DNA of 7,809 nt from JACQNR01 sp049515175. Lineage in GTDB: Bacteria > Acidobacteriota > Terriglobia > UBA7540. The stretch's first letter is position 1. Each line of letters begins with the position of its first letter. A model generated the notes under the pieces. That model was given only the letters and a program-made list of their open reading frames with translations, was not told where the DNA came from and did not search any database. Shown here one piece after another: positions 1 to 6,528 of the stretch. The stretch spans positions 1 through 7,809 of the forward strand of contig JBEKUI010000244.1 in assembly GCA_049515175.1 (NCBI GenBank), written 5' to 3'. Made by a program: the position numbers and the translations under genes.

Positions 1-525
1 TGCCAAGTCTGAAGGGAAACGACTGGCAGCCTCTCGATAGTAAGCGATTACGTGTTCTAAATCCCAAGTACCGGGCGGCAAAAGCTCGAACGGGAGCCTT
101 TCAACTTTTGTCTGATTGTCTTCCAATCCTTCCCGTTTGGCAGGCCCTTCGCTGGCAGCGCTTCGATGGCGCAACAGTGCTTCAAGCATCCTTGCAATTT
201 GCACACTGTCCGACCTGTACATCCTGCTAAGGTGGCGTCGCAGGCGGTCTTCCCTTACGAGCACTTTACACTCCGGGCATATCAGGAGAGGGCGATTCGC
301 GAGCGGGGCCTGCGCGGGAACGTTCTTGTGTTTTTCCTGCCTGTGTCTGTGGAGCCTCTCCGCCATTTGGGCATGAGACACTTCAGAGCCCCCCAACTTT
401 GCGTTGCAGTCCGGGCATACCCACGTTATGCGGATCGCTCCGCTTCGGAAACCCTTCGAGAGGCTCGGGTTGATGAGGCGCTCGCGCTTTCCTTCGCTCT
501 TCGGAATTCGTTTACGGGAACCCAC
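1..525 (-). CDS. Zinc-finger-like protein of unknown function (3' end outside window)
   Basis: I do not recognise the family. The reading frame is open from a stop at 646-648 to the left edge, giving 175 visible residues. The GTG at 525-523 is chosen as start because CGGAGG lies just upstream (532-537) with about six bases between; no ATG exists earlier in the frame. The N-terminus is basic. Finger 1 has C37-P-D-C40 followed by H59, H61 and H66. Finger 2 has C83-P-E-C86, then H98 eleven residues later, with Tyr103 where a final His would be expected. A polar, charged segment follows, then a mixed region near residues 147-175 (LPPGTWDLEHVIAYYREAA). Paired CPxC fingers suggest nucleic-acid or protein binding; that is inference. 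Seven arginines use AGG and one AGA, unlike the neighbouring genes, which hints at acquired DNA. The frame is convincing; the function is unknown. Confidence 0.75.
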   Translation of the reverse strand, partial: MGSRKRIPKSEGKRERLINPSLSKGFRSGAIRITWVCPDCNAKLGGSEVSHAQMAERLHRHRQEKHKNVPAQAPLANRPLLICPECKVLVREDRLRRHLSRMYRSDSVQIARMLEALLRHRSAASEGPAKREGLEDNQTKVERLPFELLPPGTWDLEHVIAYYREAASRFPSDLA

Positions 526-531
526 TAGGAA

Positions 532-537
532 CCTCCG
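532..537 (-). promoter_or_regulatory. Ribosome-binding site fixing a GTG start
   Basis: The minus strand reads CGGAGG, then TTCCTA, then GTG. This is a near-ideal Shine-Dalgarno sequence at normal spacing, and it is the main reason to place the start of the zinc-finger gene at 525. Confidence 0.7.
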
Positions 538-544
538 ATACGCG

Positions 545-572
545 GGCCTGGCGCCAACCTTCAGCGCAGGCC
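545..572 (-). other. GC-rich hairpin between dcd and the zinc-finger gene
   Basis: On the minus strand GGCCTG pairs with CAGGCC. After one bulged C, CGC pairs with GCG, giving about nine base pairs around a loop near GAAGGTT. It lies in the 120-bp gap after the dcd stop and ends eight bases before the ribosome-binding site of the next gene. There is no T-run after it, so it is not a standard intrinsic terminator. It could attenuate read-through from dcd, affect translation of the downstream gene, or be chance in GC-rich DNA. Confidence 0.35.
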
Positions 573-645
573 AGATCGTATCCCAGCAATTCCCAGCGAA
601 ACCGCTGTCGAGCGTGAGACGCGCCTGCTGACTCCGTAGTGTACT

Positions 646-1190
646 TCAAATCTTGGGCAACACAATTCCCTGCTGGGACTGGTACTTCCCTTTCTTATCC
701 TTATACGAAACCTCGCAAAGCTCATCGGACTCGAAGAAGACGATCTGGCAGAGGCCTTCGTTGGAGTAGACGCGGGCGGGGAGCGGCGTGGTGTTGGAGA
801 TTTCGAGGGTCACAAAGCCTTCCCATTCGGGCTCGAGGGGCGTGACGTTGACGATGATGCCGCAGCGCGCGTAGGTGGACTTGCCGACGCAGAGCGTAAT
901 GACGCTGCGCGGGATCTTGAAATATTCCACCGAGCGCGCCAGGGCGAAGGAATTGGGCGGGATGATGCAGACGGGGCCCTTGAACTCGACAAACGACCGC
1001 TCATCGAAGTTCTTGGGATCGACGAGACGTTGGTGAAGATCTTGAACTCATCGGCGACGCGCAAATCGTAGCCGTAGGCGGAGACGCCGTAAGAGATGAC
1101 GCCTTCGCGAATCTGGCGGTCGGCGAAGGGATTGATCATGTCGTGCTCGAGCGCCATGCGGCGAATCCAGCGGTCATTCTTTACGGCCAT
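646..1190 (-). pseudogene. dcd: dCTP deaminase, frameshifted by an apparent 10-nt deletion
   Basis: Dcd deaminates dCTP to dUTP for thymidylate synthesis and works as a cytosolic trimer. The first frame starts at ATG 1190 behind GAGGTGGA and gives MAVKNDRWIRRMALEH, then SYGVSAYGYDLRVADEF and KIFTNV. The second frame gives DPKNFDERSFVEF, IIPPNSFALARSVEYF, GKSTYARCGIIVNVTP, then VTLEISNTTPLP with the expected catalytic Glu, and ends QGIVLPKI. The junction is near 1016-1028. Family members usually have about five residues between FTNV and DPKNF; here only five bases remain, so about ten are missing. Restoring them gives about 184 residues, a normal length. As written, the first frame loses homology after about 55 residues and stops at 810, before the active site is read. 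Either a true pseudogene or an assembly or sequencing error; the rest of the gene shows no other damage. Confidence 0.88.
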
Positions 1191-1214
1191 CAGTTCCACC
1201 TCGAATGGTATGTA

Positions 1215-1243
1215 ATTGTAATGATTGCTTCTTGATGCGCCAA
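1215..1243 (-). promoter_or_regulatory. Predicted sigma70-type promoter of dcd
   Basis: The minus strand has TTGGCG (1238-1243), a 17-base spacer and TACAAT (1215-1220). Transcription would start near 1208, leaving a leader of about 18 bases that carries the dcd ribosome-binding site. Confidence 0.6.
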
Positions 1244-1314
1244 CCAGCGGGCGAGCCCGCGAACCGTGCACCAGAAGGGAAAACAGCCGGGCATAATATT
1301 ACAGGTGAAAGGGC

Positions 1315-1344
1315 TTGACAATGGCGAAACGCATTCCTTAGGAT
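1315..1344 (+). promoter_or_regulatory. Predicted sigma70-type promoter of the HU gene
   Basis: A consensus -35 box TTGACA (1315-1320) is followed by an 18-base spacer and a -10-like TAGGAT (1339-1344). The start would lie near 1351, just ahead of the ribosome-binding site. The perfect -35 fits an abundant nucleoid protein. Confidence 0.6.
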
Positions 1345-1360
1345 TAAGCCTAGTCTTTTC

Positions 1361-1366
1361 AGGAGG
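1361..1366 (+). promoter_or_regulatory. Ribosome-binding site fixing the GTG start of the HU gene
   Basis: AGGAGG is followed by five bases (TTCGC) and then GTG at 1372. This full-consensus site supports the GTG as the initiation codon. Confidence 0.75.
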
Positions 1367-1371
1367 TTCGC

Positions 1372-1638
1372 GTGATCAAGCTCGATATCATCAATGAGGT
1401 CGTTACTCGCACCGGGATCACCAAGACCAAAGCCGAGATGGCCGTGGAGACAGTCTTTGAGTCCATGAAGAAAGCTCTTACCAAAGGCGACCGCATTGAA
1501 CTGCGCGGCTTCGGTGTCTTCAACGTGAAGCCACGCAAGACCGGCATCGGGCGAAATCCGCGCACCGGCCAGGAAGTCAGCATCCCGCCCGGCAAAGCCG
1601 TCCGCTTCAAGCCCGGCAAAGAACTGCAGTCGCTCTAA
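1372..1638 (+). CDS. hup: HU/IHF-family DNA-binding protein
   Basis: A small histone-like protein that binds and bends DNA as a dimer and helps organise the nucleoid. At 88 residues it has the usual HU length of about 90. The N-terminal helical dimerisation part (about 1-40) is followed by the hallmark RIELRGFGVF (41-50). The DNA-binding arm contains GRNPRTGQE (60-68), with the conserved Pro63 that intercalates between base pairs in this family. The C-terminus IPPGKAVRFKPGKEL is also typical. It starts at GTG with a strong ribosome-binding site and has its own promoter, divergent from dcd. No T-run terminator is visible after the TAA at 1636-1638. HU and IHF subunits are hard to separate by sequence alone; with one visible gene and no partner, HU is the more likely label. 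Confidence 0.95.
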   Translation: MIKLDIINEVVTRTGITKTKAEMAVETVFESMKKALTKGDRIELRGFGVFNVKPRKTGIGRNPRTGQEVSIPPGKAVRFKPGKELQSL

Positions 1639-1752
1639 GGCTCTCGCAACCGGCAACTGCAGGGCGCAAACCAAGACCTATGGGGCGGGAGTTGCCCGTG
1701 GAAGATGTCTCTGCTTCAGTCTTCCCTTTCAGGTGCCGCCGTGAAGGCACGT

Positions 1753-1781
1753 TTGCCCGCACGGGCACGGCGCGCTAGAAT
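1753..1781 (+). promoter_or_regulatory. Predicted sigma70-type promoter of the hybrid kinase gene
   Basis: TTGCCC (1753-1758), a 17-base spacer and TAGAAT (1776-1781) form a plausible promoter, with transcription starting near 1788. The sequence GGCACG occurs at 1746-1751 and again at 1764-1769, on either side of the -35 box, and could be an operator. Confidence 0.5.
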
Positions 1782-1805
1782 CGGGGGGCGGTTGGATGGG
1801 ATACG

Positions 1806-4800
1806 ATGGCATCCTCCCTCGCCTTCACCGCACCTCGAGGAGATCTCCGCTTGAAGAAGGGCAACGCGCGTTCCATCGAAAAGAATGTCGTGGTAGGGTT
1901 CACGACGGCGTTCATACTGCTGCTGATCATCAGCGGGTTATCCTATCGCAACACTCGCAAAGTCATTCAGACCGATAACCTCGTAGTTCGCACTCAAGAG
2001 GTGCTGACCGGGCTTGCGTCGTTGCTTGCTGCCTTAACCGATGCGGAGACCAGCCAACGCGGGTACATCATCACCGGCGACGCGCGATCCCTGGCCACCT
2101 ACCGCAACTCACGGCTCCTGATCGATTTCAACTTTCACGACCTCGAGCGCCTGACGAGCGACAATCCCGCCCAGCAACACCGCCTGGCACTGATGGAACC
2201 CCTCATTAAGGACCGCCTGGAAAGGTTGGAGACTGGAATTCGACTGATGCAACAGAGTGGGTTCGAGGCTGCCCAGCAGTTTGTCCGGTCTGGTCGCGGC
2301 CAGGACGAGATGGAAATTCAAAAAATCATCAATGAGATGGGCGGCGTGGAGGAGCGCCTGCTGGAAGAGCGGGTTGAAGCATCCGAGACCAGTTCGCGGC
2401 ACGCCATCCTCGCCACGGCCCTGCTCGCGATCGCGGCCCTGGCAGTGCTGGCCGTGGCTCACACGGTCATCCGCCGCGACATCGACATCCGGCAAAGGGC
2501 GGAGAAGGAGCTGGAGGAGAGAGCGCGATTGGCGGCATTGAGCGGCGATGTCGGACTGGCTCTGAGCCAGGGCGAAGACCTGCGCACGATGTTACAGGGT
2601 TGCGTGGAGCCTCTCGTCAGCCGTCTGGAGGCGGCCTTTGCCCGCATCTGGACGCTGAATGAGCCGGCGAATGTGCTGGAACTCCAAGCCAGCGCGGGTC
2701 TGTACACCCACCTGAACGGCGCTCACAGCCGGGTTCCTATGGGCCAATGCAAGATCGGCCTGATTGCGCAGGAACGGCGACCCCATGTAACCAACTCCGT
2801 GCAGGACGATCCACGAGTGAGCGACCGCGAGTGGGCCCGGCGCGAAGGGATGGTCGCCTTCGCAGGCTATCCCCTGATTGTCGAGGACCGGTTGGTGGGT
2901 GTCATGGCGATGTTTGCCCGCCAACCACTCCCCGCGACGGTGCTGGCCAGCCTCGCCTCTGTGGCCGATGGGATCGCGGTCGGAATCGAGCGCAAACGGG
3001 CGGAACTGCAACTCCGGAAACTCTCGCTGGCCGTCCGGCAGAGTCCGGCGAGCGTGGTGATCACCAATGCCGCCGGCGACATCGAATACGTCAACCCCAA
3101 ATTCGAGGCAGTGACCGGCTACACCCTGGCGGAAGTTCTGGGCAAGAACCCGCGCATCCTGAAGTCGGGAGGGACTCCGCCAGAGGCCTACGTGGACCTG
3201 TGGAAGACCATCATTGCCGGCCAGGAGTGGCGCGGAGAGTTTCTGAACAAGAAGAAGAATGGCGAGTTGTACTGGGAATTCGCCTCCATTTGCCCCATCC
3301 ACGACGCCCAGGGTGACGTCAGCCACTATGTGGCGGTCAAGGAAGATATCAGCGATCGAAAGATCACCGAGCAGGCCCTGGCGGCGAGCGAAAGGCGATA
3401 CCGCGAACTCGTCGAGAATAGTCCAGGATTCATCTGCATGCACAATTTGGATGGCATTCTCCTGTCCGTCAATCCCGCCGCGGCGGCAGCGCTCGGCTAC
3501 GACCGCACCCAGATGATCGGAACCCCGTTGAGCGATTTTCTTGCCGCACCCTCGAAACCGTTCTTGAGCCCCTACCTGGACAAGCTGCGGACGGAATCGT
3601 CCGCGGACGGCACCATGCGTGTCCTCACCTCCGGCGGCAGCGAGCGGACCTGGCTCTTTCGGAGCCTGCGCTACGAAGAGCCCGACGCCCCCACTTATGT
3701 CATTGGTTACGCCATCGACATTACGGAGCGCGAGCAGGCGGAAGCTGCCTTGCAGCAGGCGCGGCAGGCAGCGGAAGCGGCCACGCGCGCCAAGAGCGAT
3801 TTCCTGGCCAACATGAGCCACGAAATCCGCACCCCGCTCAACGCCATCATCGGCATGACGGAACTGACGCTCCAATCCCCTTTGACGCCGCAGCAAGAGG
3901 AGAATCTCGAAGTCGTCAGGAGCTCGGGGGAAACCCTGCTGACGCTCATCAACGACTTGCTCGATTTCTCCAAAATTGAGGCCGGGAAACTGGAATTGGA
4001 GCGCGAGTCTTTCTACTTGCAGGAAGTGATCAACGACACCCTGCGGAGCCTGGCCCTGCGTGCTCGGCAGAAGTCGCTGGAATTAACCCACCGGGTGTCG
4101 CCTGGCGTGCCGCCCCACCTCGTCGGAGACGCAGTCCGCCTCCAGCAGATTCTGGTCAATTTGGTCAGCAATGCCATCAAGTTCACTCCGCAGGGCGAAG
4201 TAGTCGTCCTCGTCGAGACCGCGGAGCGCGCCCGCGATCATGCTCTCCTGCACTTCTCGGTCAAGGACACGGGAATCGGAATCCCGCCGGAGAAACAGCA
4301 GATTATCTTCGCGGCCTTTACCCAAGCCGACGCTTCCACGACCCGCAAGTTCGGCGGCACCGGGCTGGGGCTCGCAATTAGCAGCCAATTGGTGGAAATG
4401 ATGGGCGGCAAAATCTGGGTGGAGAGCGCACCGGGAAACGGCAGCACATTTCACTTCACCGCCCGGCTCGGGATTGCCCCTCCGGCAAGCCTGGAATCGC
4501 CGGCACGCATGACACTTCACCGCCCCGGCAGGAAACCAGAGCCCACCACGCCTCCTCCGGCCGGCGGGCCGGGACTTCGAATCCTGATCGTCGAGGACAA
4601 CGTCGCCAATCAGATGGTCGCCTCGCGATTCCTCGAAAAGGCGGGGCACACGGTGACGGTGGCGGAAAATGGCAGTGCAGCGCTGGCCCTCGTCGAGAAA
4701 ACCGGCGTGGACAACTTCGATGCCATCCTGATGGACGTGCAGATGCCCGTGATGGACGGGCTGCAAGCGACGGCGGCGCTTCGGGCCAGGGAAACCCCGG

Positions 4801-5342
4801 GTGGGCGCAGAATCCCCATCATCGCCATGACCGCGCACGCCGGCGGGGAAGACCGCCAGCGCTGTCTGGCGGTGGGCATGGACGGCTACATCTCCAAACC
4901 GATCCGACCCCATGAACTGGCGGCAGAACTCCAACCCATCCAAACGACGCACTCAGTGAACCTCCGCGGAGCCTCTGGACCGGTTTCACTAACTACCCCG
5001 CTTGACCGGAACTCCACCCTGGAACTCCTCCAGGGCGATGAGAGGCTGTTGCAGGAGGTTATCAAGATCGCTCTCCAGGATATTCCCCGGTTGTTTGCGG
5101 AGGGACGCGCGGCACTGGAGTCCCGCGATCGTGAAAGTCTGGAGCGTAGCGCCCACACCCTGAAGGGATTGTTCCGATACTTTGCCGGTGCAACGGCCGC
5201 CGCGGATGCGGCGATGCGGCTGGAAGATATCGCAAGCCGAGGCGAGCTGAACGAAGCACCTCAGGTGCTCACAGCGCTGGAGGCGCAGATCGCTGGTCTG
5301 CTGCCGGCCCTGGAAAATCTGCGGAAGATACCTGAAGGTTAG
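1806..5342 (+). CDS. Membrane-bound CHASE3-GAF-PAS-PAS hybrid sensor histidine kinase with receiver and HPt domains
   Basis: An 1178-residue multistep phosphorelay kinase of the inner membrane. In order: transmembrane helix 28-46; periplasmic CHASE3 about 47-190, with the hallmark DAETSQRGYIITGD at 79-92; transmembrane helix about 199-219; charged coiled linker to about 243; GAF about 244-395; PAS with PAC about 406-520, containing NPRILKSGGTPPEAY and resembling NifL-type PAS sequences; second PAS about 528-645; HisKA with NMSHEIRTPLN and phosphoacceptor His672; HATPase with Asn785 and Asn789, DTGIGIP at 821-827 and GGTGLGLA at 850-857; receiver with Glu930-Asp931, phosphoacceptor Asp977 and Lys1031; HPt with AHTLKG and His1117. 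All phosphotransfer residues are present, so it should be active. ATG 1806 has only a weak ribosome-binding site; TTG 1851 (LKKGNARS) has GAGGAG eight bases upstream and is a good alternative that still keeps both membrane helices. The signal is unknown. No output domain is fused. Confidence 0.95.
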   Translation: MASSLAFTAPRGDLRLKKGNARSIEKNVVVGFTTAFILLLIISGLSYRNTRKVIQTDNLVVRTQEVLTGLASLLAALTDAETSQRGYIITGDARSLATYRNSRLLIDFNFHDLERLTSDNPAQQHRLALMEPLIKDRLERLETGIRLMQQSGFEAAQQFVRSGRGQDEMEIQKIINEMGGVEERLLEERVEASETSSRHAILATALLAIAALAVLAVAHTVIRRDIDIRQRAEKELEERARLAALSGDVGLALSQGEDLRTMLQGCVEPLVSRLEAAFARIWTLNEPANVLELQASAGLYTHLNGAHSRVPMGQCKIGLIAQERRPHVTNSVQDDPRVSDREWARREGMVAFAGYPLIVEDRLVGVMAMFARQPLPATVLASLASVADGIAVGIERKRAELQLRKLSLAVRQSPASVVITNAAGDIEYVNPKFEAVTGYTLAEVLGKNPRILKSGGTPPEAYVDLWKTIIAGQEWRGEFLNKKKNGELYWEFASICPIHDAQGDVSHYVAVKEDISDRKITEQALAASERRYRELVENSPGFICMHNLDGILLSVNPAAAAALGYDRTQMIGTPLSDFLAAPSKPFLSPYLDKLRTESSADGTMRVLTSGGSERTWLFRSLRYEEPDAPTYVIGYAIDITEREQAEAALQQARQAAEAATRAKSDFLANMSHEIRTPLNAIIGMTELTLQSPLTPQQEENLEVVRSSGETLLTLINDLLDFSKIEAGKLELERESFYLQEVINDTLRSLALRARQKSLELTHRVSPGVPPHLVGDAVRLQQILVNLVSNAIKFTPQGEVVVLVETAERARDHALLHFSVKDTGIGIPPEKQQIIFAAFTQADASTTRKFGGTGLGLAISSQLVEMMGGKIWVESAPGNGSTFHFTARLGIAPPASLESPARMTLHRPGRKPEPTTPPPAGGPGLRILIVEDNVANQMVASRFLEKAGHTVTVAENGSAALALVEKTGVDNFDAILMDVQMPVMDGLQATAALRARETPGGRRIPIIAMTAHAGGEDRQRCLAVGMDGYISKPIRPHELAAELQPIQTTHSVNLRGASGPVSLTTPLDRNSTLELLQGDERLLQEVIKIALQDIPRLFAEGRAALESRDRESLERSAHTLKGLFRYFAGATAAADAAMRLEDIASRGELNEAPQVLTALEAQIAGLLPALENLRKIPEG

Positions 5343-5467
5343 CCCCCGCCGGGGAACGGCCTCGTTGCGGCATTCTCGGAATCTCGAGAGACGCAGGTCC
5401 CGCGCGCTCCACGAAAGTCATCCACATTTCATCGGCCTGAGCCGCCTGGACGGATGCGGAATGAAGT

Positions 5468-5857
5468 TCAACCCCCCGCTGTCGGTTCGCCCAGAAGACG
5501 CTTGAGGACTTGAGTGATCCGGGACAAATCCAGGGGCTTGCGGAGGAACTCGTCGGCCCCGAGCTCACGGGCCTCCTGCGGGAGCGTGGGGTCGTCAAGA
5601 CCCGTGATGATGATCACCGGAATATGGGTCGTCCTCGCGGAGGACTTGAGCTTCTTGAGAACGTCCAGGCCCGTTCCGCCCGGCAGTTTGATATCCAGGA
5701 AGATGGCGCTCAGGGGCCCGCGCAGGGAATACATGACGGCCTGCATCGCGTCGGCCGCTGTGGCAACGTTGTAGCCGCGTTCTCGCAGGTGGGCGGAAAG
5801 AATCTGCACCATAACGCGGTCATCATCGACAACCAGAATAGTTTCCTTGCTGGACAA
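5468..5857 (-). CDS. Single-domain CheY-like response regulator
   Basis: A 129-residue stand-alone receiver with no DNA-binding or enzymatic output domain. All key positions are present: the acidic cluster Asp11-Asp12-Asp13 in ILVVDDD, phosphoacceptor Asp55 in FLDIKLPGGTG, Thr85 in IIITG and Lys107 in LRKPL. It would act by protein-protein contact or as a shuttle in a phosphorelay, like Spo0F or CheY. The start is TTG 5857, supported by GAGAGGAG seven bases upstream. The gene converges on the hybrid kinase gene with 125 bp between the stops, so phosphotransfer from the kinase HPt is plausible but unproven. It lies 84 bp after the HD-domain gene on the same strand and may share its transcript or use its own promoter. 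No clear terminator is visible in the convergent gap. Confidence 0.93.
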   Translation of the reverse strand: MSSKETILVVDDDRVMVQILSAHLRERGYNVATAADAMQAVMYSLRGPLSAIFLDIKLPGGTGLDVLKKLKSSARTTHIPVIIITGLDDPTLPQEARELGADEFLRKPLDLSRITQVLKRLLGEPTAGG

Positions 5858-5864
5858 GGTTGGT

Positions 5865-5872
5865 CTCCTCTC
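5865..5872 (-). promoter_or_regulatory. Ribosome-binding site fixing a TTG start
   Basis: The minus strand reads GAGAGGAG, seven bases (ACCAACC), then TTG at 5857. The strong site supports TTG as the true start of the response regulator. Confidence 0.7.
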
Positions 5873-5881
5873 GTGAGCGGG

Positions 5882-5910
5882 AGTATAAACGATTACCCCG
5901 CAGTTTAGAA
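5882..5910 (-). promoter_or_regulatory. Possible promoter of the response regulator
   Basis: A good -10 box TATACT (5882-5887) is preceded, across 17 bases, by a weak -35 TTCTAA (5905-5910). Transcription would start near 5875. The poor -35 suggests an activator, or that most transcription comes from the upstream genes. Confidence 0.35.
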
Positions 5911-5930
5911 AGCTACCCTCCGTCAGAAGC

Positions 5931-5943
5931 GAGCGCCGCGCTC
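5931..5943. repeat. Short perfect inverted repeat at the end of the HD-domain gene
   Basis: GAGCG-CCG-CGCTC is a perfect 5-bp inverted repeat with a three-base loop, and it overlaps the TGA of the HD-domain gene (5942-5944). There is no T-run, so it is at most a weak 3'-end stem. It could also be chance. Confidence 0.25.
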
Positions 5944-6511
5944 ACAACCGCGCCAGGCGTTCGATCTCGGAAACAACCAAGCCCAACTCCTCGACAAGCG
6001 GGCTGTTCCCGCCCTCGCGAAAGGCTTGGAGCAGCTCGCGGTAGTACCACAGAGTGCCCTCCTTCCCGCCGTGGAACCGCTTCCAGAGCGCCTCGCCCAG
6101 CACGCGATAGTCGGCGAGGATGGCGCGCGCGTTGTCGAGTTTGTCAGAGGCCGAAACGAGAAGAACGGAGGGCGAGGCCATGCGCACGTGAGCAATGTAC
6201 GCCGCCTTGCGGGCTTTCCACGGCGGCTTGGGGACGCTGTCGGAATCCGTGCACCCATCCACAATTTCCACCACGCGGTCGCCGAAGCGGCGGCGGATCT
6301 CTTCCCGCGTGGCGGCGCCCCCCTGGTCTTCGATGGCGTCGTGGAGGAGCGCAGCAATGGCTTCGTCTTCGCCGGCGCCGTACTGGAGGGCAATGCTGGC
6401 AACACTCAATAGGTGCGTGAAGTAGGGGATCTTCGAGCCCTTGCGGTACTGACCGGCGTGGAGCCGGACGGCATAAACCAGCGCTTCCTCAAACCTCGAA
6501 GTCAGTTGCAT
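5942..6511 (-). CDS. HD-domain protein, probable small (p)ppGpp hydrolase (MESH1/SpoT-hydrolase-like)
   Basis: A 189-residue protein consisting essentially of one HD phosphohydrolase domain of the RelA/SpoT hydrolase type, which removes the 3'-pyrophosphate of (p)ppGpp using a metal ion. Visible motifs are HAGQYRKGSKIPYFTH (18-33), AALLHDAIED (53-62) and SASDKLDNARAI (120-131). Likely metal ligands are His33, His57, Asp58 and Asp123; Glu61 and Asn127 match in spacing the catalytic residues of the MESH1 family. No synthetase, TGS or ACT domain follows, so it would be a stand-alone hydrolase in the cytoplasm. ATG 6511 has AGGGGGA about ten bases upstream. The gap to the preceding zinc-ribbon gene is 17 bp, so the two are probably co-transcribed. 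The substrate is inferred; another nucleotide or NADPH, which MESH1 also uses, remains possible. Confidence 0.85.
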   Translation of the reverse strand: MQLTSRFEEALVYAVRLHAGQYRKGSKIPYFTHLLSVASIALQYGAGEDEAIAALLHDAIEDQGGAATREEIRRRFGDRVVEIVDGCTDSDSVPKPPWKARKAAYIAHVRMASPSVLLVSASDKLDNARAILADYRVLGEALWKRFHGGKEGTLWYYRELLQAFREGGNSPLVEELGLVVSEIERLARL

Positions 6512-6528
6512 GCAAGTGTCTTCCCCCT

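Noticed and set aside
166..528. Plus-strand open frame of 120 codons near the left edge
   Set aside because: The minus-strand frame has the paired cysteine motifs and a ribosome-binding site; this frame has neither.
1010..1030. Programmed ribosomal frameshift in dcd
   Set aside because: No slippery heptamer is visible, and about ten bases of conserved coding sequence are missing, which a frameshift would not replace.
1191..1271. N-terminal extension of dcd to an upstream ATG at 1271
   Set aside because: Family proteins begin at MAVKNDRWIRR-like sequence, the ribosome-binding site is just before 1190, and the extension would cover the predicted promoter.
1174..1674. Minus-strand open frame of 166 codons across the HU gene
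   Set aside because: It is a shadow of the HU gene and overlaps two predicted promoters and the dcd start.
2592..3896. Long minus-strand open frame of 434 codons
   Set aside because: It lies entirely antisense to the GAF/PAS part of the hybrid kinase, has no recognisable domain, and is expected in GC-rich DNA.
4083..4952. Minus-strand open frame of 289 codons
   Set aside because: It is antisense to the HATPase and receiver domains, whose motifs are unmistakable on the plus strand.
5343..5467. Bidirectional terminator between the kinase and the response regulator
   Set aside because: Only short stems are present (CCCC-GCC-GGGG right after the kinase stop; TCTCG with CGAGA near 5374-5389), and none is followed by a T-run on either strand.
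5864..5887. Hairpin hiding the ribosome-binding site of the response regulator
   Set aside because: The pairing is limited to two interrupted three-base stems, and the predicted transcript start falls inside the structure.
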